A stretch of 32,696 bases of DNA. Source: Acidobacteria bacterium 13_1_20CM_58_21 (GTDB lineage: Bacteria > Acidobacteriota > Terriglobia > Acidiferrales > UBA7541). Where the stretch lies: assembly GCA_001919715.1 (NCBI GenBank), contig MNIJ01000229.1:1-32696 (forward strand), written 5' to 3'. Made by a program: the position numbers and the translations under genes. The notes beneath the pieces were generated by a model, which saw nothing but the letters and a program-made list of their open reading frames with translations, had not been told where the DNA came from and made no database searches. Positions 24,966 through 32,436 of this stretch are shown in pieces. Positions within the stretch are counted from its first letter, which is position 1. Each line of letters begins with the position of its first letter.

Positions 24966-25910
24966 CTATGGCCGTACGGGAGCCCAGACCTGCACGGCCT
25001 TGGGGACCACTTCGATTTCCACGGGCGTTGGCCCGAGAATCTCTCCGTCGCCGTGGAACATGCATGGCCGGTCGGTGGTGAGCCGCACGTGTTGGGCGCG
25101 CCAGCGTTTCACGCCTGAAGTTCGAAGTTCACCGCTGCCCATCAGTCGCGGCAGTAGTCGCAACACTCCGAGCGTACCGATATCTTCGATCAGGACCACG
25201 TGGAGCGAGCCGTCGTCGAGGGTCGCGCCGGGAGCCAGTCTCAAACCGGCACCATAGGTCGGAGAATTCAACACCGCTGCCAGCAGCGCTTTCGCTTCCC
25301 AGGAGATGAACTGGCCCTCCGGAAAGTCGATGCGGACTTCGAGGGGTATGTAGCTCACCAGCGCTCGTAGTGCTGACGCGATGTAACGCAATCGACCGGG
25401 GAGCCAACGGTACGGACCATTCGCGTAGCGCGCTGCCTCGGCGTCAAGTCCAACACCTCCCCCGCCTGCATAAAATCGCGCTCGCCCCTCGGCGGTGCGT
25501 ACTCTCACAAGATCCACAAAGCGCGGCTTGCCCCGCAGAATGGCTTCCGCCGCTTTGACGGGATCATCCGGCAAGGCGAGTGCCGCGGCGAAATCATTTC
25601 CTCCTCCGATAGGGAGAACACCCAAGAGCGTGTCGGCCCCGAATGCCGCGTTCGCTAGCGCCTGAAACGTTCCATCTCCACCCATCGCAAACAGCGCACG
25701 CCTTCCTTGCGATATGGCATTTTTCGCGCACGACTCGAGTTCCGCCGCACTGTTCGTCATCACAATTTGCGCATGAATGCGGAACGCTTCGAATAGTTTC
25801 TGGATCTGTGGCAGACAAGACCGTGCCCGGCCTCCGCCGGCCACGGAGTTGACGAATACGGTGACCGTAGACTCACGCAGAATGCTAGACGCTTCCGCGC
25901 GATCAATCAT
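24966..25910 (-). CDS. YegS/DAGK-family lipid kinase
   Basis: 314 residues from ATG 25910, chosen over TTG 25931 because GAGGAG lies 7 nt upstream of it. The diacylglycerol-kinase catalytic domain is clear: VFVNSVAGGGRA at the N-terminus, FAMGGDGTFQALAN (the ATP-binding GGDGT), LPIGGGNDFA, and the C-terminal FHGDGE of the beta-sandwich domain. These cytosolic enzymes phosphorylate diacylglycerol or similar lipids (YegS acts on phosphatidylglycerol). The substrate is not predictable. It stands alone, with about 160 bp to the next plus-strand gene. Confidence 0.92.
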   Translation of the reverse strand: MIDRAEASSILRESTVTVFVNSVAGGGRARSCLPQIQKLFEAFRIHAQIVMTNSAAELESCAKNAISQGRRALFAMGGDGTFQALANAAFGADTLLGVLPIGGGNDFAAALALPDDPVKAAEAILRGKPRFVDLVRVRTAEGRARFYAGGGGVGLDAEAARYANGPYRWLPGRLRYIASALRALVSYIPLEVRIDFPEGQFISWEAKALLAAVLNSPTYGAGLRLAPGATLDDGSLHVVLIEDIGTLGVLRLLPRLMGSGELRTSGVKRWRAQHVRLTTDRPCMFHGDGEILGPTPVEIEVVPKAVQVWAPVRP

Positions 25911-26070
25911 GCTTCTGCTCCTCGGCTCCAACCGGCAGACCCAGGCAGAGCGATTCCCGCTCTACGCTCTCAATCTCTTTCGAGGGAGTTTAGCGTTCAG
26001 GATGCGCCTTGAGCATACTACCTGGGAACCCAGCGGGGCCATTTTGGCACGATAGGCGCGAGGGTAGCTT

Positions 26071-26289
26071 ATGAGCAGTGTCCTTGGAGGTTTTATTTCG
26101 GGCAGCCTTATCGGGGTGGTGGTCGCTGTTCTGGTGCTGATCATGGTGGCGACCTGGCGCGGCGCGGAACGCTTCGACACAGCTCTCGAAAAGGATTACA
26201 AGAAGATGCGTGTCTTGATTTTTGGCGCGCAACCGCCATTCGGCTGGATTCTGGAGCGTCTCAGCGCGCTCGAAAACAGAATTGAATAA
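26071..26289 (+). CDS. Small single-pass membrane protein, unrecognised
   Basis: 72 residues: a hydrophobic N-terminal helix (about residues 8-28, GSLIGVVVAVLVLIMVATW), then a charged stretch and RVLIFGAQPPFGWILERL near the end. A purine-rich GAGGG lies about 10 nt upstream of ATG 26071. No family is recognised. Coding is supported only by the ribosome site, the membrane helix and a plausible ending; it could be spurious. Confidence 0.5.
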   Translation: MSSVLGGFISGSLIGVVVAVLVLIMVATWRGAERFDTALEKDYKKMRVLIFGAQPPFGWILERLSALENRIE

Positions 26290-26403
26290 GTAACCCGCGC
26301 AAGCGAGGAGGCCAGAGCGGACTTCCTTTTGCCTCGTTGAGATCGTTCAGGCCAGCAAAGCATCCTCCGAGCCAATTCCGCGAATGGTCTGAGATTTTTC
26401 GCG

Positions 26404-27681
26404 CTACCTGAGTAGGTGTTGACATTCTTTGGCTCTGACGATGAGTCTGTCCGAAAGTCGGCCCAAAATCTCATGAGTAAGCCCCTCACGCCTGGCACGT
26501 TGTTGCACAGTTAAGACACGGTCGGACATAGCTTCGGCAGTCGCGCGAAGATTCGCGAGAACCTCCTCTGGTTTTTGATGCGTGTCAACAGCAAGCTTTC
26601 GCCAGTGCCTCGCGGCGATGTTCCGCAAGCCATACTCTCCTCCGATTTTCATCGCGAGTTTCAATCCGATGGGACGCATGCCAGGATACGGTAGAGCGCT
26701 TGCGAGATCGTATAGTGGAGCGAGACGGATTCGTGATTCCGAACCCAGAAGCAGGGCATAGTTTTTTGCGTGGGCGTCCGTACCCGCCACAAGCCAGTTA
26801 AAGGCGATGGTGCCGGCAAAGGTTTTTATGTCTTCGACGGGCGCGGTCGAAAAAGTGGTCAGAAGTTCTGCGATTTCACGGACGCCGGGACCACCATCAC
26901 TTTGGTACTTTTTTGTTGGGGGCAAGCCCATTGCCTGACAAACGTCCTCTTGATGGACTCTATGAATCGTGCCGCCAGTTTTAAAGCGGTCGTACCGTTC
27001 GATTACGATCGCGATTTGGTCTTCAAATCGGCGAATCTCTGAGTTTGCCACTGGTAGGTTGAAAGAGCGCGCCAATTCCAGACAGAAGTGTTCGTTCTCG
27101 GCGTGTCCGTCGAATTCGCCCGTTGGAGGTTTGAGAATGTGTGTAGTAGGCAGGCGGCCCGAAGGAACTCCCCATCGGCCATTCTCCAATAGGAGCGCAG
27201 TTTTCGGTTGAGCACCGGCCAGACTGAACTGCCCTGTGTCACGGGCCATACGCCACGCAGATTGATCTTGACGCAAGGCGCGCAGCCGGTCGGCGACGCC
27301 AGCCTCATCTAGCCACTGGACTTGGGGCCGCGCTCCTAATCGAATGGCATCGAGCCGTTCTGGCCGCACGAACTGTACCGCGCCCGCGCAATCTTCGCCT
27401 ACGTTTGCAATGAGCCCGAAAACGTTTCTGGGCGAAACATGGAACTTACGGGCCCATTGGCCAAGTACAATTTCGTTGTCGGGGAGTAATCCCCATAGGA
27501 ACGGTTCGATTTTTCGCTGTCCCTGTTGACCAGGTGCCAAGGGGATGGAAACGGACAGGGGATACGCACCGGATGACGCAAGCCATTCGTCGGCATAGAG
27601 AAAGGTGAGTCGCCCGCCCTTGGCCTGCGTCACGGTTCCCATGACCAAATCTTCCGCAAATGCAATGAGCTGTGTGTTCAT
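26404..27681 (-). CDS. hipA: HipA-family serine/threonine kinase toxin
   Basis: 425 residues, the normal length (about 440 in E. coli). Features in order: the N-terminal subdomain with FLWGLLPDNE; FSLAGAQPKTAL, the flexible P-loop that carries the autophosphorylated Ser; VIERYDR; the catalytic loop NWLVAGTDAHAKNYALL with the catalytic Asp; and LAPLYDLASA, the DFG-like metal site. HipA phosphorylates a glutamyl-tRNA synthetase and halts growth until HipB neutralises it. All catalytic residues appear intact, so the toxin is probably functional. Its ATG overlaps the antitoxin stop. Confidence 0.94.
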   Translation of the reverse strand: MNTQLIAFAEDLVMGTVTQAKGGRLTFLYADEWLASSGAYPLSVSIPLAPGQQGQRKIEPFLWGLLPDNEIVLGQWARKFHVSPRNVFGLIANVGEDCAGAVQFVRPERLDAIRLGARPQVQWLDEAGVADRLRALRQDQSAWRMARDTGQFSLAGAQPKTALLLENGRWGVPSGRLPTTHILKPPTGEFDGHAENEHFCLELARSFNLPVANSEIRRFEDQIAIVIERYDRFKTGGTIHRVHQEDVCQAMGLPPTKKYQSDGGPGVREIAELLTTFSTAPVEDIKTFAGTIAFNWLVAGTDAHAKNYALLLGSESRIRLAPLYDLASALPYPGMRPIGLKLAMKIGGEYGLRNIAARHWRKLAVDTHQKPEEVLANLRATAEAMSDRVLTVQQRARREGLTHEILGRLSDRLIVRAKECQHLLR

Positions 27682-27965
27682 TTGCGTGGTTCACGCGCGG
27701 TCGCGACGATTCGGTCGATGTCTACGGTGCTCCCGGGACGATTTAGCGATTGGCTTTCCGGCGGTGTTGCGTTCAAGCTTATGCCAAGCGCGTCCAGGGT
27801 TCGAAGTACCAAGCCAATTTCCGCGCGAGGCTTTCCTTTTTCGATCTCGACCAGCCAAAGGCGACTGACGCCAATTTTTTTGGCCAGTGTTGATTGGTCG
27901 AGCTGAAGCTTTTTTCGGGTGCTGCGAATTAAGGTGCCAAGGTCAGCGGGGGTCCGGATTCTCAT
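27678..27965 (-). CDS. hipB: HipB-like XRE-family antitoxin
   Basis: 95 residues with a single XRE/Cro helix-turn-helix: IRSTRKKLQLDQSTLAKKIG, then VSRLWLVEIEKGK and LVLRTLDALGI. An unstructured tail of about 25 residues follows. AGGAGG lies 6 nt before ATG 27965. It overlaps hipA by ATGA, giving the normal antitoxin-first order. It should repress the operon through the three operators immediately upstream. Confidence 0.92.
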   Translation of the reverse strand: MRIRTPADLGTLIRSTRKKLQLDQSTLAKKIGVSRLWLVEIEKGKPRAEIGLVLRTLDALGISLNATPPESQSLNRPGSTVDIDRIVATAREPRK

Positions 27966-27977
27966 GGGCGGCCTCCT

Positions 27978-28047
27978 GTAATCGAGCGCTTACATGATAG
28001 CAAAGTAAGCGAACGCTTACAACTCGAGCAGGTCCACGAGCGCTTAC
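27978..28047 (-). promoter_or_regulatory. hipBA promoter with three evenly spaced operators
   Basis: The promoter on the minus strand is TTGTAA (28017-28022), a 17-bp spacer and TATCAT (27994-27999). Three 16-bp sites of the form GTAAGCG-N2-CGCTTAC start at 27978 (one arm mismatch), 28005 (perfect) and 28032 (three mismatches in one arm). They repeat exactly every 27 bp. The middle site overlaps the end of the -35 and the spacer, so its occupation should block RNA polymerase. Confidence 0.82.
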
Positions 28048-28211
28048 TAAAGATATCCGTAGTGGCGAAGAGCCGAGTTCAATGGCAATAGCCCTAAGCG
28101 ATTGGAAACGAGCGGGCACTTTGGTGACGTGCGCTGGACCGTGCGTTTGTGCGGCTCGCATCTCGTGTCCTAGACTCTTGCATCTGACTTCTTTGAAATC
28201 TGGAGGTTCCC

Positions 28212-28460
28212 TTGGCGTCTGAGAAACTCTCAATGACTCGCATCGAACTCTACGAGAGAGTTTGGGCGACGCCGATGCGGACGCTAGCCAAAGAGTTTGG
28301 GATCTCAGACGTTGGCCTGGCAGAGGCTATTGGGCACGGAGGGGAGCTAGAGACAATGGTCGAGTGGGGCCTGCGACACTCCAACTACCTTGATCCACTG
28401 ACCGATCTGAAGGGGGTTGCCCAACAATTCAAGAACCCGCCGCGGTTGTTTGGATACTGA
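28212..28460 (+). CDS. Small orphan protein, probably an internally deleted gene
   Basis: 82 residues from TTG 28212, with GGAGG 5 nt upstream; the alternative ATG 28233 has no ribosome site. The N-terminal MTRIELYERVWATPMRTLAKEFG...ISDVGL resembles the opening of longer hypothetical proteins in mobile regions (ELYE-VW-x-PM-LA...YGISDVGLAK). The end, RHSNYLDPLTDL, resembles their C-terminal part. The middle appears missing, so an in-frame internal deletion is inferred. It may no longer have a function. Confidence 0.5.
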   Translation: MASEKLSMTRIELYERVWATPMRTLAKEFGISDVGLAEAIGHGGELETMVEWGLRHSNYLDPLTDLKGVAQQFKNPPRLFGY

Positions 28461-28511
28461 CGAGATTTCTCAACGTTCGGTTGGCTTCAAGGCTTCATGA
28501 TATTCATCGGC

Positions 28512-29144
28512 CTAACCTCGGCTGTCGGTCGTGGGAATTTGTGACGGGTAGGCTGTTTCAACTAGCAAATCCTTAATCGTCTCGCTTACTGTGCGCGGAA
28601 ATCGCAGTGCGTAGGTTCGAAGCTTGGCCGGGTTCAGAAACTGCAAATGAAGTTCGTCTAAGGGTGTCGGGAGTCCTTCTTGGCGATTTAGGTAGATCCA
28701 ATCCAGTAGCGCCTTCTCAGGTTCCGCGATGAGATATTTGTTGTAACGAGTAGCTTTTTCCTCATAGCCCCAATAGAGTGCAGGAGAGATCTTTCTATAC
28801 ACAATAGTGACAGACTTGCTTCGGAAAGCCTGCGGATAACCGGGCGTGACACAAATCAATACCGATGGATTTTGACTTATGATGCCTCGCTCAACCAAGG
28901 CGGACTCAAGAGAAATGTATGAACGAGGCCGCAGAACGTTTACGAGATCGCGAGGTGAAAAATGCTGATTGAGGTGGTTGATGTAAATCTTTGTTGAAAC
29001 GCGTTCGACCAACCCCTGTGCCTCATATCTGCGCAAAGCATTGCGTACAACACGTTCGGACAACTGGTATTTGCGCGCTATATTGTCCGTGCGCACGATG
29101 CAATTTTGTCGTGCTTCTTTCGTCAGAATGGTCGTCCAATTCAT
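28512..29144 (-). CDS. AbiEi-family (type IV) antitoxin / transcriptional regulator
   Basis: 210 residues from ATG 29144, chosen because GGAAGG lies 7 nt upstream and the start overlaps the toxin-frame stop by ATGA; an ATG at 29165 is also open. An N-terminal winged helix (CIVRTDNIARKYQLSERVVRNALRRYEAQGL) is followed by the AbiEi C-terminal region, including YISLESALVERGII and the signature AEPEKALLDWIYL. AbiEi antitoxins repress their operon and neutralise an AbiEii nucleotidyltransferase. Unlike the canonical order, it lies downstream of the toxin gene. The frame is intact although the toxin gene is not. Confidence 0.85.
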   Translation of the reverse strand: MNWTTILTKEARQNCIVRTDNIARKYQLSERVVRNALRRYEAQGLVERVSTKIYINHLNQHFSPRDLVNVLRPRSYISLESALVERGIISQNPSVLICVTPGYPQAFRSKSVTIVYRKISPALYWGYEEKATRYNKYLIAEPEKALLDWIYLNRQEGLPTPLDELHLQFLNPAKLRTYALRFPRTVSETIKDLLVETAYPSQIPTTDSRG

Positions 29145-29939
29145 TGCCGTACCTTCCCGGGCCAATGAGAGAACACGATTCGTAGCGAATCGCGGATAGT
29201 CTCGAATTCGTTTTTGGCTAGGTCGTCAAAAACGGCTTGTGGTAAAACTGGGCGGAGCTCGACTGTGCAGAGTTTGGCATCGATGTTTTGAATCCGAGTT
29301 TCGATGCTTTCTCTTTCGATCTCCTTCATTGTGATGAAGTCCTCTAGGTGTGCTTGAAGATTGTTGGCCAGCTGCGCTCCACGCGTGAGTAGGAGATGGA
29401 TATCGAAGGCGTCCCTGGCTTTCAGCATGACGGCGACCAAGAAAGGTCTCACATTTCTGAAACAGGAGATAGTTCGCGCTGGGAGTGGCGACGATTTTTT
29501 CTGGAGCACTGGCAATTGCCTTTTTGACGACCTGGGTTTCCAAGACAGTCCCGCCGATTCTGGTCAGATCGATGCTGAATAGCGGCTTTTCATTAGCAAT
29601 GACCCACTGCTTGACGAAGTCAGGCCCGTCGATATCTTTGCGGAATTCCAACTGACCGAGGCCGAGAGCCTCGGCAATTGGCTGGATGCCGGAACGAACG
29701 GCAGCTTGGATTTCTTCTGGTCTTGGGATCTGTGATGGTGAGGCGAGCAGGTCCAAGTCTCGGGACAATCGGGGGCTCTCATAGAAAAGTACGAGGGTAG
29801 CGCCACCAAATAGGATGAAATGGTCGGGGAACGAGCCGAAAAGGGCCGCCGCACTTTCCTCCATAAGGACGAGGATTTCGGCTTCTAATTGCTGGAAGCC
29901 CCGTTCTTTGTACCGATCTATTCTGGCTTGCAAGTTCAT
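29141..29939 (-). pseudogene. AbiEii-like nucleotidyltransferase toxin, frameshifted
   Basis: From ATG 29939 the protein opens MNLQARIDRYKERGFQQLEA and carries the nucleotidyltransferase core FGGATLVLFYESPRLSRDLD, with the GG motif and a D-x-D pair. The frame then fails near 29429. Removing one base there joins FLGRR to MLKARDAFDIHLLLTRG in the next frame, which continues to the stop at 29141. Both halves are well preserved apart from this single shift, so it is a recent inactivation or a sequencing error. Intact AbiEii toxins inactivate tRNA or other targets by nucleotide transfer. As written it would give a truncated product of about 240 residues with a garbled end. Confidence 0.8.
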
Positions 29940-29941
29940 GA

Positions 29942-30011
29942 TTGCCAAAAATACCATATTCTGTGATAAACACAACTATATCTTATAGCATAGTTGCCAA
30001 AAGTACCATAT
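29942..30011. repeat. Direct repeat pair in the AbiE-type promoter region
   Basis: TTGCCAAAAATACCATAT (29942-29959) and TTGCCAAAAGTACCATAT (29994-30011) differ at one base and are 52 bp apart. They sit just upstream of the toxin start. AbiEi-type antitoxins bind repeats in their own promoters, so these are likely operators. The region is notably AT-rich. No confident -35/-10 pair was picked. Confidence 0.65.
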
Positions 30012-30059
30012 GTGATGTCTACAGCAATTATGAGGCAGTCTTGAGCAAAGTACCCCGAT

Positions 30060-30150
30060 GAACAGAAGAACGCTCCAGCGCGATCTTAAATTACTGGTTG
30101 AAGAGGCCTAAGTCCGCGAGATTGGCACTGGTCCCACGGATCCCACAAAT
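30060..30150 (+). pseudogene. Helix-turn-helix fragment, possibly Fic-family C-terminus
   Basis: ATG 30060 opens MNRRTLQRDLKLLVEEA, then a stop, then in the same frame VREIGTGPTDPT. This resembles the winged-helix tail found on some Fic or related regulatory proteins (RTLQRDLK-LVE...GTGPTDPT). Nothing recognisable precedes it. In the same frame it runs into the integrase remnant. Confidence 0.4.
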
Positions 30151-30930
30151 GAATTCGATGTTGACGCGGTTCGACGATTCCACGCGTCCTGGCCGAATAA
30201 GAATATTGCAGCGCGGCAAAAAGCTCGAAGCTTTCCGCGCATTCTTCCGGTTTGTACATGAGGGGAGTGGCTGGATTCCGACGAATCCGACAACTCCTCT
30301 CTAAAACCACCAAAGATCACCGAGCCGCCCACTGCTCCATTTACGAAGGAAGAGGTTAGGAACACCCTGGATGCTTGCGATATCTATCCAGACAGAGCAA
30401 ACGCAGTCCGTTTGCGTGCGCTTGTTTTGCTTCTTCGCTATAGCGGACTACGAATACGAGATGCGGCTACGCTCAGTCGAAACCGCATTCAGGGGGACAA
30501 ACTTTTCTTGTACACAGCAAAGACCGGAACGCCGGTCTATTGCCCGCTGCCGCCCGTTGTCATCGAAGCACTGAATGCGATTCCTGAAAGCACATATTTT
30601 TTCTGGACGGGACTCTCGACTCCCAAAACCGCAGCGGGAATCTGCAAAAGAGTCTGAAGCGGCTCTTTGTATTGGCCGGTATTGCTGACGGTCACGCACA
30701 CCGCTTTCGGGATACCTTCTCGGTTGAGCTGTTACTTGCTGGCGTACCCATCGAGCGCGTATCAATTATTTTGGGGCATCAGAGCGTGCGAATTACGGCG
30801 AAGCACTACGCGCCTTGGGTGCGTGCGCGTCAAGAGCAGTTGGAGGCCGATGTTCGTCGCACTTGGGAAGCTCCTGAACCACAACGAAGGGTACACGGCG
30901 GTTACCCGAAAAAACGCACGCGTGTAATTC
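30111..30930 (+). pseudogene. Tyrosine recombinase/integrase, broken by three frameshifts
   Basis: Four reading frames must be joined. The core-binding domain is split between FDVDAVRRFHASWPNKNIAA (to about 30220) and KLEAFRAFFRFVHEGSGWIP (to a stop at 30302-30304). The catalytic domain follows in a third frame: YSGLRIRDAATL (first Arg) and continuing to about 30630. The rest is in a fourth frame: HAHRFRDTF (H-x-x-R), ILGHQSVRITAKHYAPW with the His and the nucleophile Tyr. All active-site residues survive but the gene cannot be translated whole. Its 3' end is about 20 bp from the 3' end of a tRNA-Met gene, the usual attachment site for this class. Confidence 0.85.
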
Positions 30931-30952
30931 CTTTCAAATCAAGACGAAAGAA

Positions 30953-31027
30953 TGGTGCCGGCGGGGGGAATCGAACCCACGGCCTAGGGATTATGAGACC
31001 CTCGCTCTTCCACTGAGCTACGCCGGC
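30953..31027 (-). tRNA. tRNA-Met (anticodon CAT)
   Basis: 75 nt including an encoded CCA. Acceptor stem GCCGGCG pairs with CGCCGGC. The D stem is GCTC/GAGC. The anticodon loop is CTCATAA, giving CAT, and the T arm contains GGTTCGATTCC. The anticodon stem has one U-U at its last pair. CAT could also be a lysidine-modified Ile tRNA or an initiator; the absence of the initiator GGG/CCC stem and the GGGTCTCATAATCCC context favour elongator Met. It is preceded by a strong promoter. Confidence 0.93.
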
Positions 31028-31043
31028 AGGACGCAGTTCTTTT

Positions 31044-31073
31044 ATGCTACGGATTCGCCTGCGAATGTGTCAA
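31044..31073 (-). promoter_or_regulatory. Promoter of the tRNA-Met gene
   Basis: On the minus strand TTGACA (31068-31073), an 18-bp spacer and TAGCAT (31044-31049). The predicted start leaves about 10 nt before the tRNA 5' end. The spacer contains the perfect inverted repeat ATTCGC-N2-GCGAAT (31053-31066). Confidence 0.65.
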
Positions 31074-31400
31074 GGCGCTGTATTTGTCGGGACGGCGTAG
31101 TCCTTCTCGAGAAGGTTCTGGCCAGGAGCCGAAGCAAGCCGCAACACACTGACTGAACCAAGAGTAGAGAACTGCGGTCATCGGCAATCCCGCGGAAATC
31201 CCTGGCAGCCTTCCTACGAGACTCACGATTCCAATGGTCCTATAAATTCTAGTACCTCAGTACCGTTGACCCACACAGTCGCAAAAACTATCCTGCACTG
31301 GATGGAACACGTCCCACACACCGAGGTAGGCGAAAGCTTATCGAAAGAATGGGATGAGTAGCTGTGTATTGATAGGAAACAGGCTTATCGTCTAAACCGC

Positions 31401-31426
31401 TTGACATTGGTCCCATAAGATATACT
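31401..31426 (+). promoter_or_regulatory. Likely promoter of the repeat-peptide operon
   Basis: TTGACA (31401-31406) and TATACT (31421-31426), with a short 14-bp spacer. GGAGG (31451-31455) gives a clear ribosome site before ATG 31460. The spacing is below optimum, so the exact elements are uncertain. Confidence 0.4.
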
Positions 31427-31459
31427 CTTTCCGGGGTTGTTTCTTACCTCGGAGGCACC

Positions 31460-31684
31460 ATGTCACGTAAACTAGCGGTTATCTTCCTCGCCATGCTCGT
31501 ACTGGTGGGGGCAATGAGTCTGAAGACGATAGTCGTCACTCATGGTAGTAGTAATAGCTCCATAATCATGGCGAACGGTGGGGCACCACAGCCGCCGACA
31601 CCATGGAAGAATGGTGGAGCGCCGCAGCCACCAACGCCTTGGAAGAACGGTGGAGCGCCGCAACCGCCGACGCCTTGGAAGTAA
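31460..31684 (+). CDS. Small exported peptide with three 12-residue C-terminal repeats
   Basis: 74 residues. An N-terminal hydrophobic signal or anchor (MSRKLAVIFLAMLVLVGAM) is followed by a short Ser/Thr/Asn linker and then three exact tandem copies of NGGAPQPPTPWK to the C-terminus. The three 36-bp DNA copies (31574-31681) differ only at synonymous positions, so selection seems to keep the peptide constant. A strong ribosome site precedes ATG 31460. No domain is recognised. Possibilities include a cell-wall or envelope peptide, a secreted signal, or a multi-core precursor peptide. The next gene, 53 bp downstream on the same strand, encodes a membrane protein. Confidence 0.8.
   Translation: MSRKLAVIFLAMLVLVGAMSLKTIVVTHGSSNSSIIMANGGAPQPPTPWKNGGAPQPPTPWKNGGAPQPPTPWK
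31574..31681 (+). repeat. Three tandem 36-bp coding repeats
   Basis: Units at 31574-31609, 31610-31645 and 31646-31681 encode the same 12 residues, NGGAPQPPTPWK. Nucleotide differences are at third codon positions (for example GGG/GGA, CAG/CAA, CCA/CCT). Confidence 0.95.
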
Positions 31685-31737
31685 TCCGCTGAACTGATCG
31701 TTCGCGGGAAGGACCGGGGCGCGGCAAGGATGGTTTC

Positions 31738-32436
31738 GTGCTTGGTCCTTACGAATATGTTGTCTGGCTGATGTGCACTCTGCTGGAGACAGCAGTAGTG
31801 GTGTGTGCATACAAGAAGGACGCGCTTCGGCGCTATATCCTTCTGAATGTGTACATGGCTGCATCCGTGGTGTTCAGCATTGCCCGCTTCAACATCCTCA
31901 ACCACTATGGTTTTACGTCCAAGGAATATCTCTACTTCTATTATTATTCGGACGCCCTGCTCACCATTGTCCTTTATTTTGCCTTGATGAGCCTCTATTC
32001 GCACATCTTCAGTGATTTGAAAGCCGAGCGGTACATCAGGATCGGGACGCTAATCCTATTTTCCGGCACGGCATTGTTTTCCTACGCCGTGGTTCAGCAG
32101 TCCAGTTCCAAGCTGGTGACACATTTCGTAGTGGAGCTTTCCCAGAATCTCTACTTTGTCGGTCTCGTCCTGACTTACATCCTGTGGGCCGCCGTGATGA
32201 AAATGCGTGAAACGCGCACGCGCTTGATTCAACTGGTACTCTCGATGGGTGTGTATTTCAGCCTGTTTGCGGCCAACTTTGCGTTGCAAAACCTTTATCA
32301 AAGCCGCGGCAATTTCTTTGAATTTCTGACGCCCTTGTTCGGCTGCTTCCTCCCGTTGTCGTGGGCTTATACCTTCTGGCACCTTCCAGAAGATGCCCGT
32401 ATCGTGCCTTCCAGGCTCGCCGTGGTGCCCCGATGA
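31738..32436 (+). CDS. Unnamed multi-pass membrane protein of the repeat-peptide operon
   Basis: 232 residues from GTG 31738, with AAGGA 7 nt upstream. About seven hydrophobic segments are seen, with conserved-looking features YLYFYYYSDALLTIVLYFAL, FVVELSQNLYFVGLVLTY and LPLSWAYTFWHLPEDAR. It belongs to a recurrent acidobacterial hypothetical family, to my recollection, without an assigned function. The N-outside/seven-helix layout would suit a sensor or transporter, but no active-site motif is visible. Its stop overlaps the next ATG by ATGA, so the two are coupled. Confidence 0.85.
   Translation: MLGPYEYVVWLMCTLLETAVVVCAYKKDALRRYILLNVYMAASVVFSIARFNILNHYGFTSKEYLYFYYYSDALLTIVLYFALMSLYSHIFSDLKAERYIRIGTLILFSGTALFSYAVVQQSSSKLVTHFVVELSQNLYFVGLVLTYILWAAVMKMRETRTRLIQLVLSMGVYFSLFAANFALQNLYQSRGNFFEFLTPLFGCFLPLSWAYTFWHLPEDARIVPSRLAVVPR

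Larger units (their letters stand above)
31028..31459. other. Gene-free stretch with two promoters
   Basis: About 430 bp without a convincing gene on either strand. Its left end holds the tRNA promoter and its right end the promoter of the repeat-peptide gene. GCTTATCG occurs twice (near 31336 and 31383). I see no terminator, riboswitch or coding signal in the middle. Confidence 0.6.

Noticed and set aside
30672-31016. ORF ending in sequence that reads GGGNRTHGL
   Set aside because: Its end is a translation of the tRNA-Met antisense strand; only the integrase part has meaning.
31574-31681. Possible CRISPR-like array
   Set aside because: The 36-bp units are directly contiguous with no spacers and encode a perfect amino-acid repeat, so they are coding repeats.
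31472-31864. Minus-strand ORFs over the repeat-peptide gene
   Set aside because: They are antisense frames with the repeats reflected; no ribosome site or domain, and the plus strand has a ribosome site and signal peptide.
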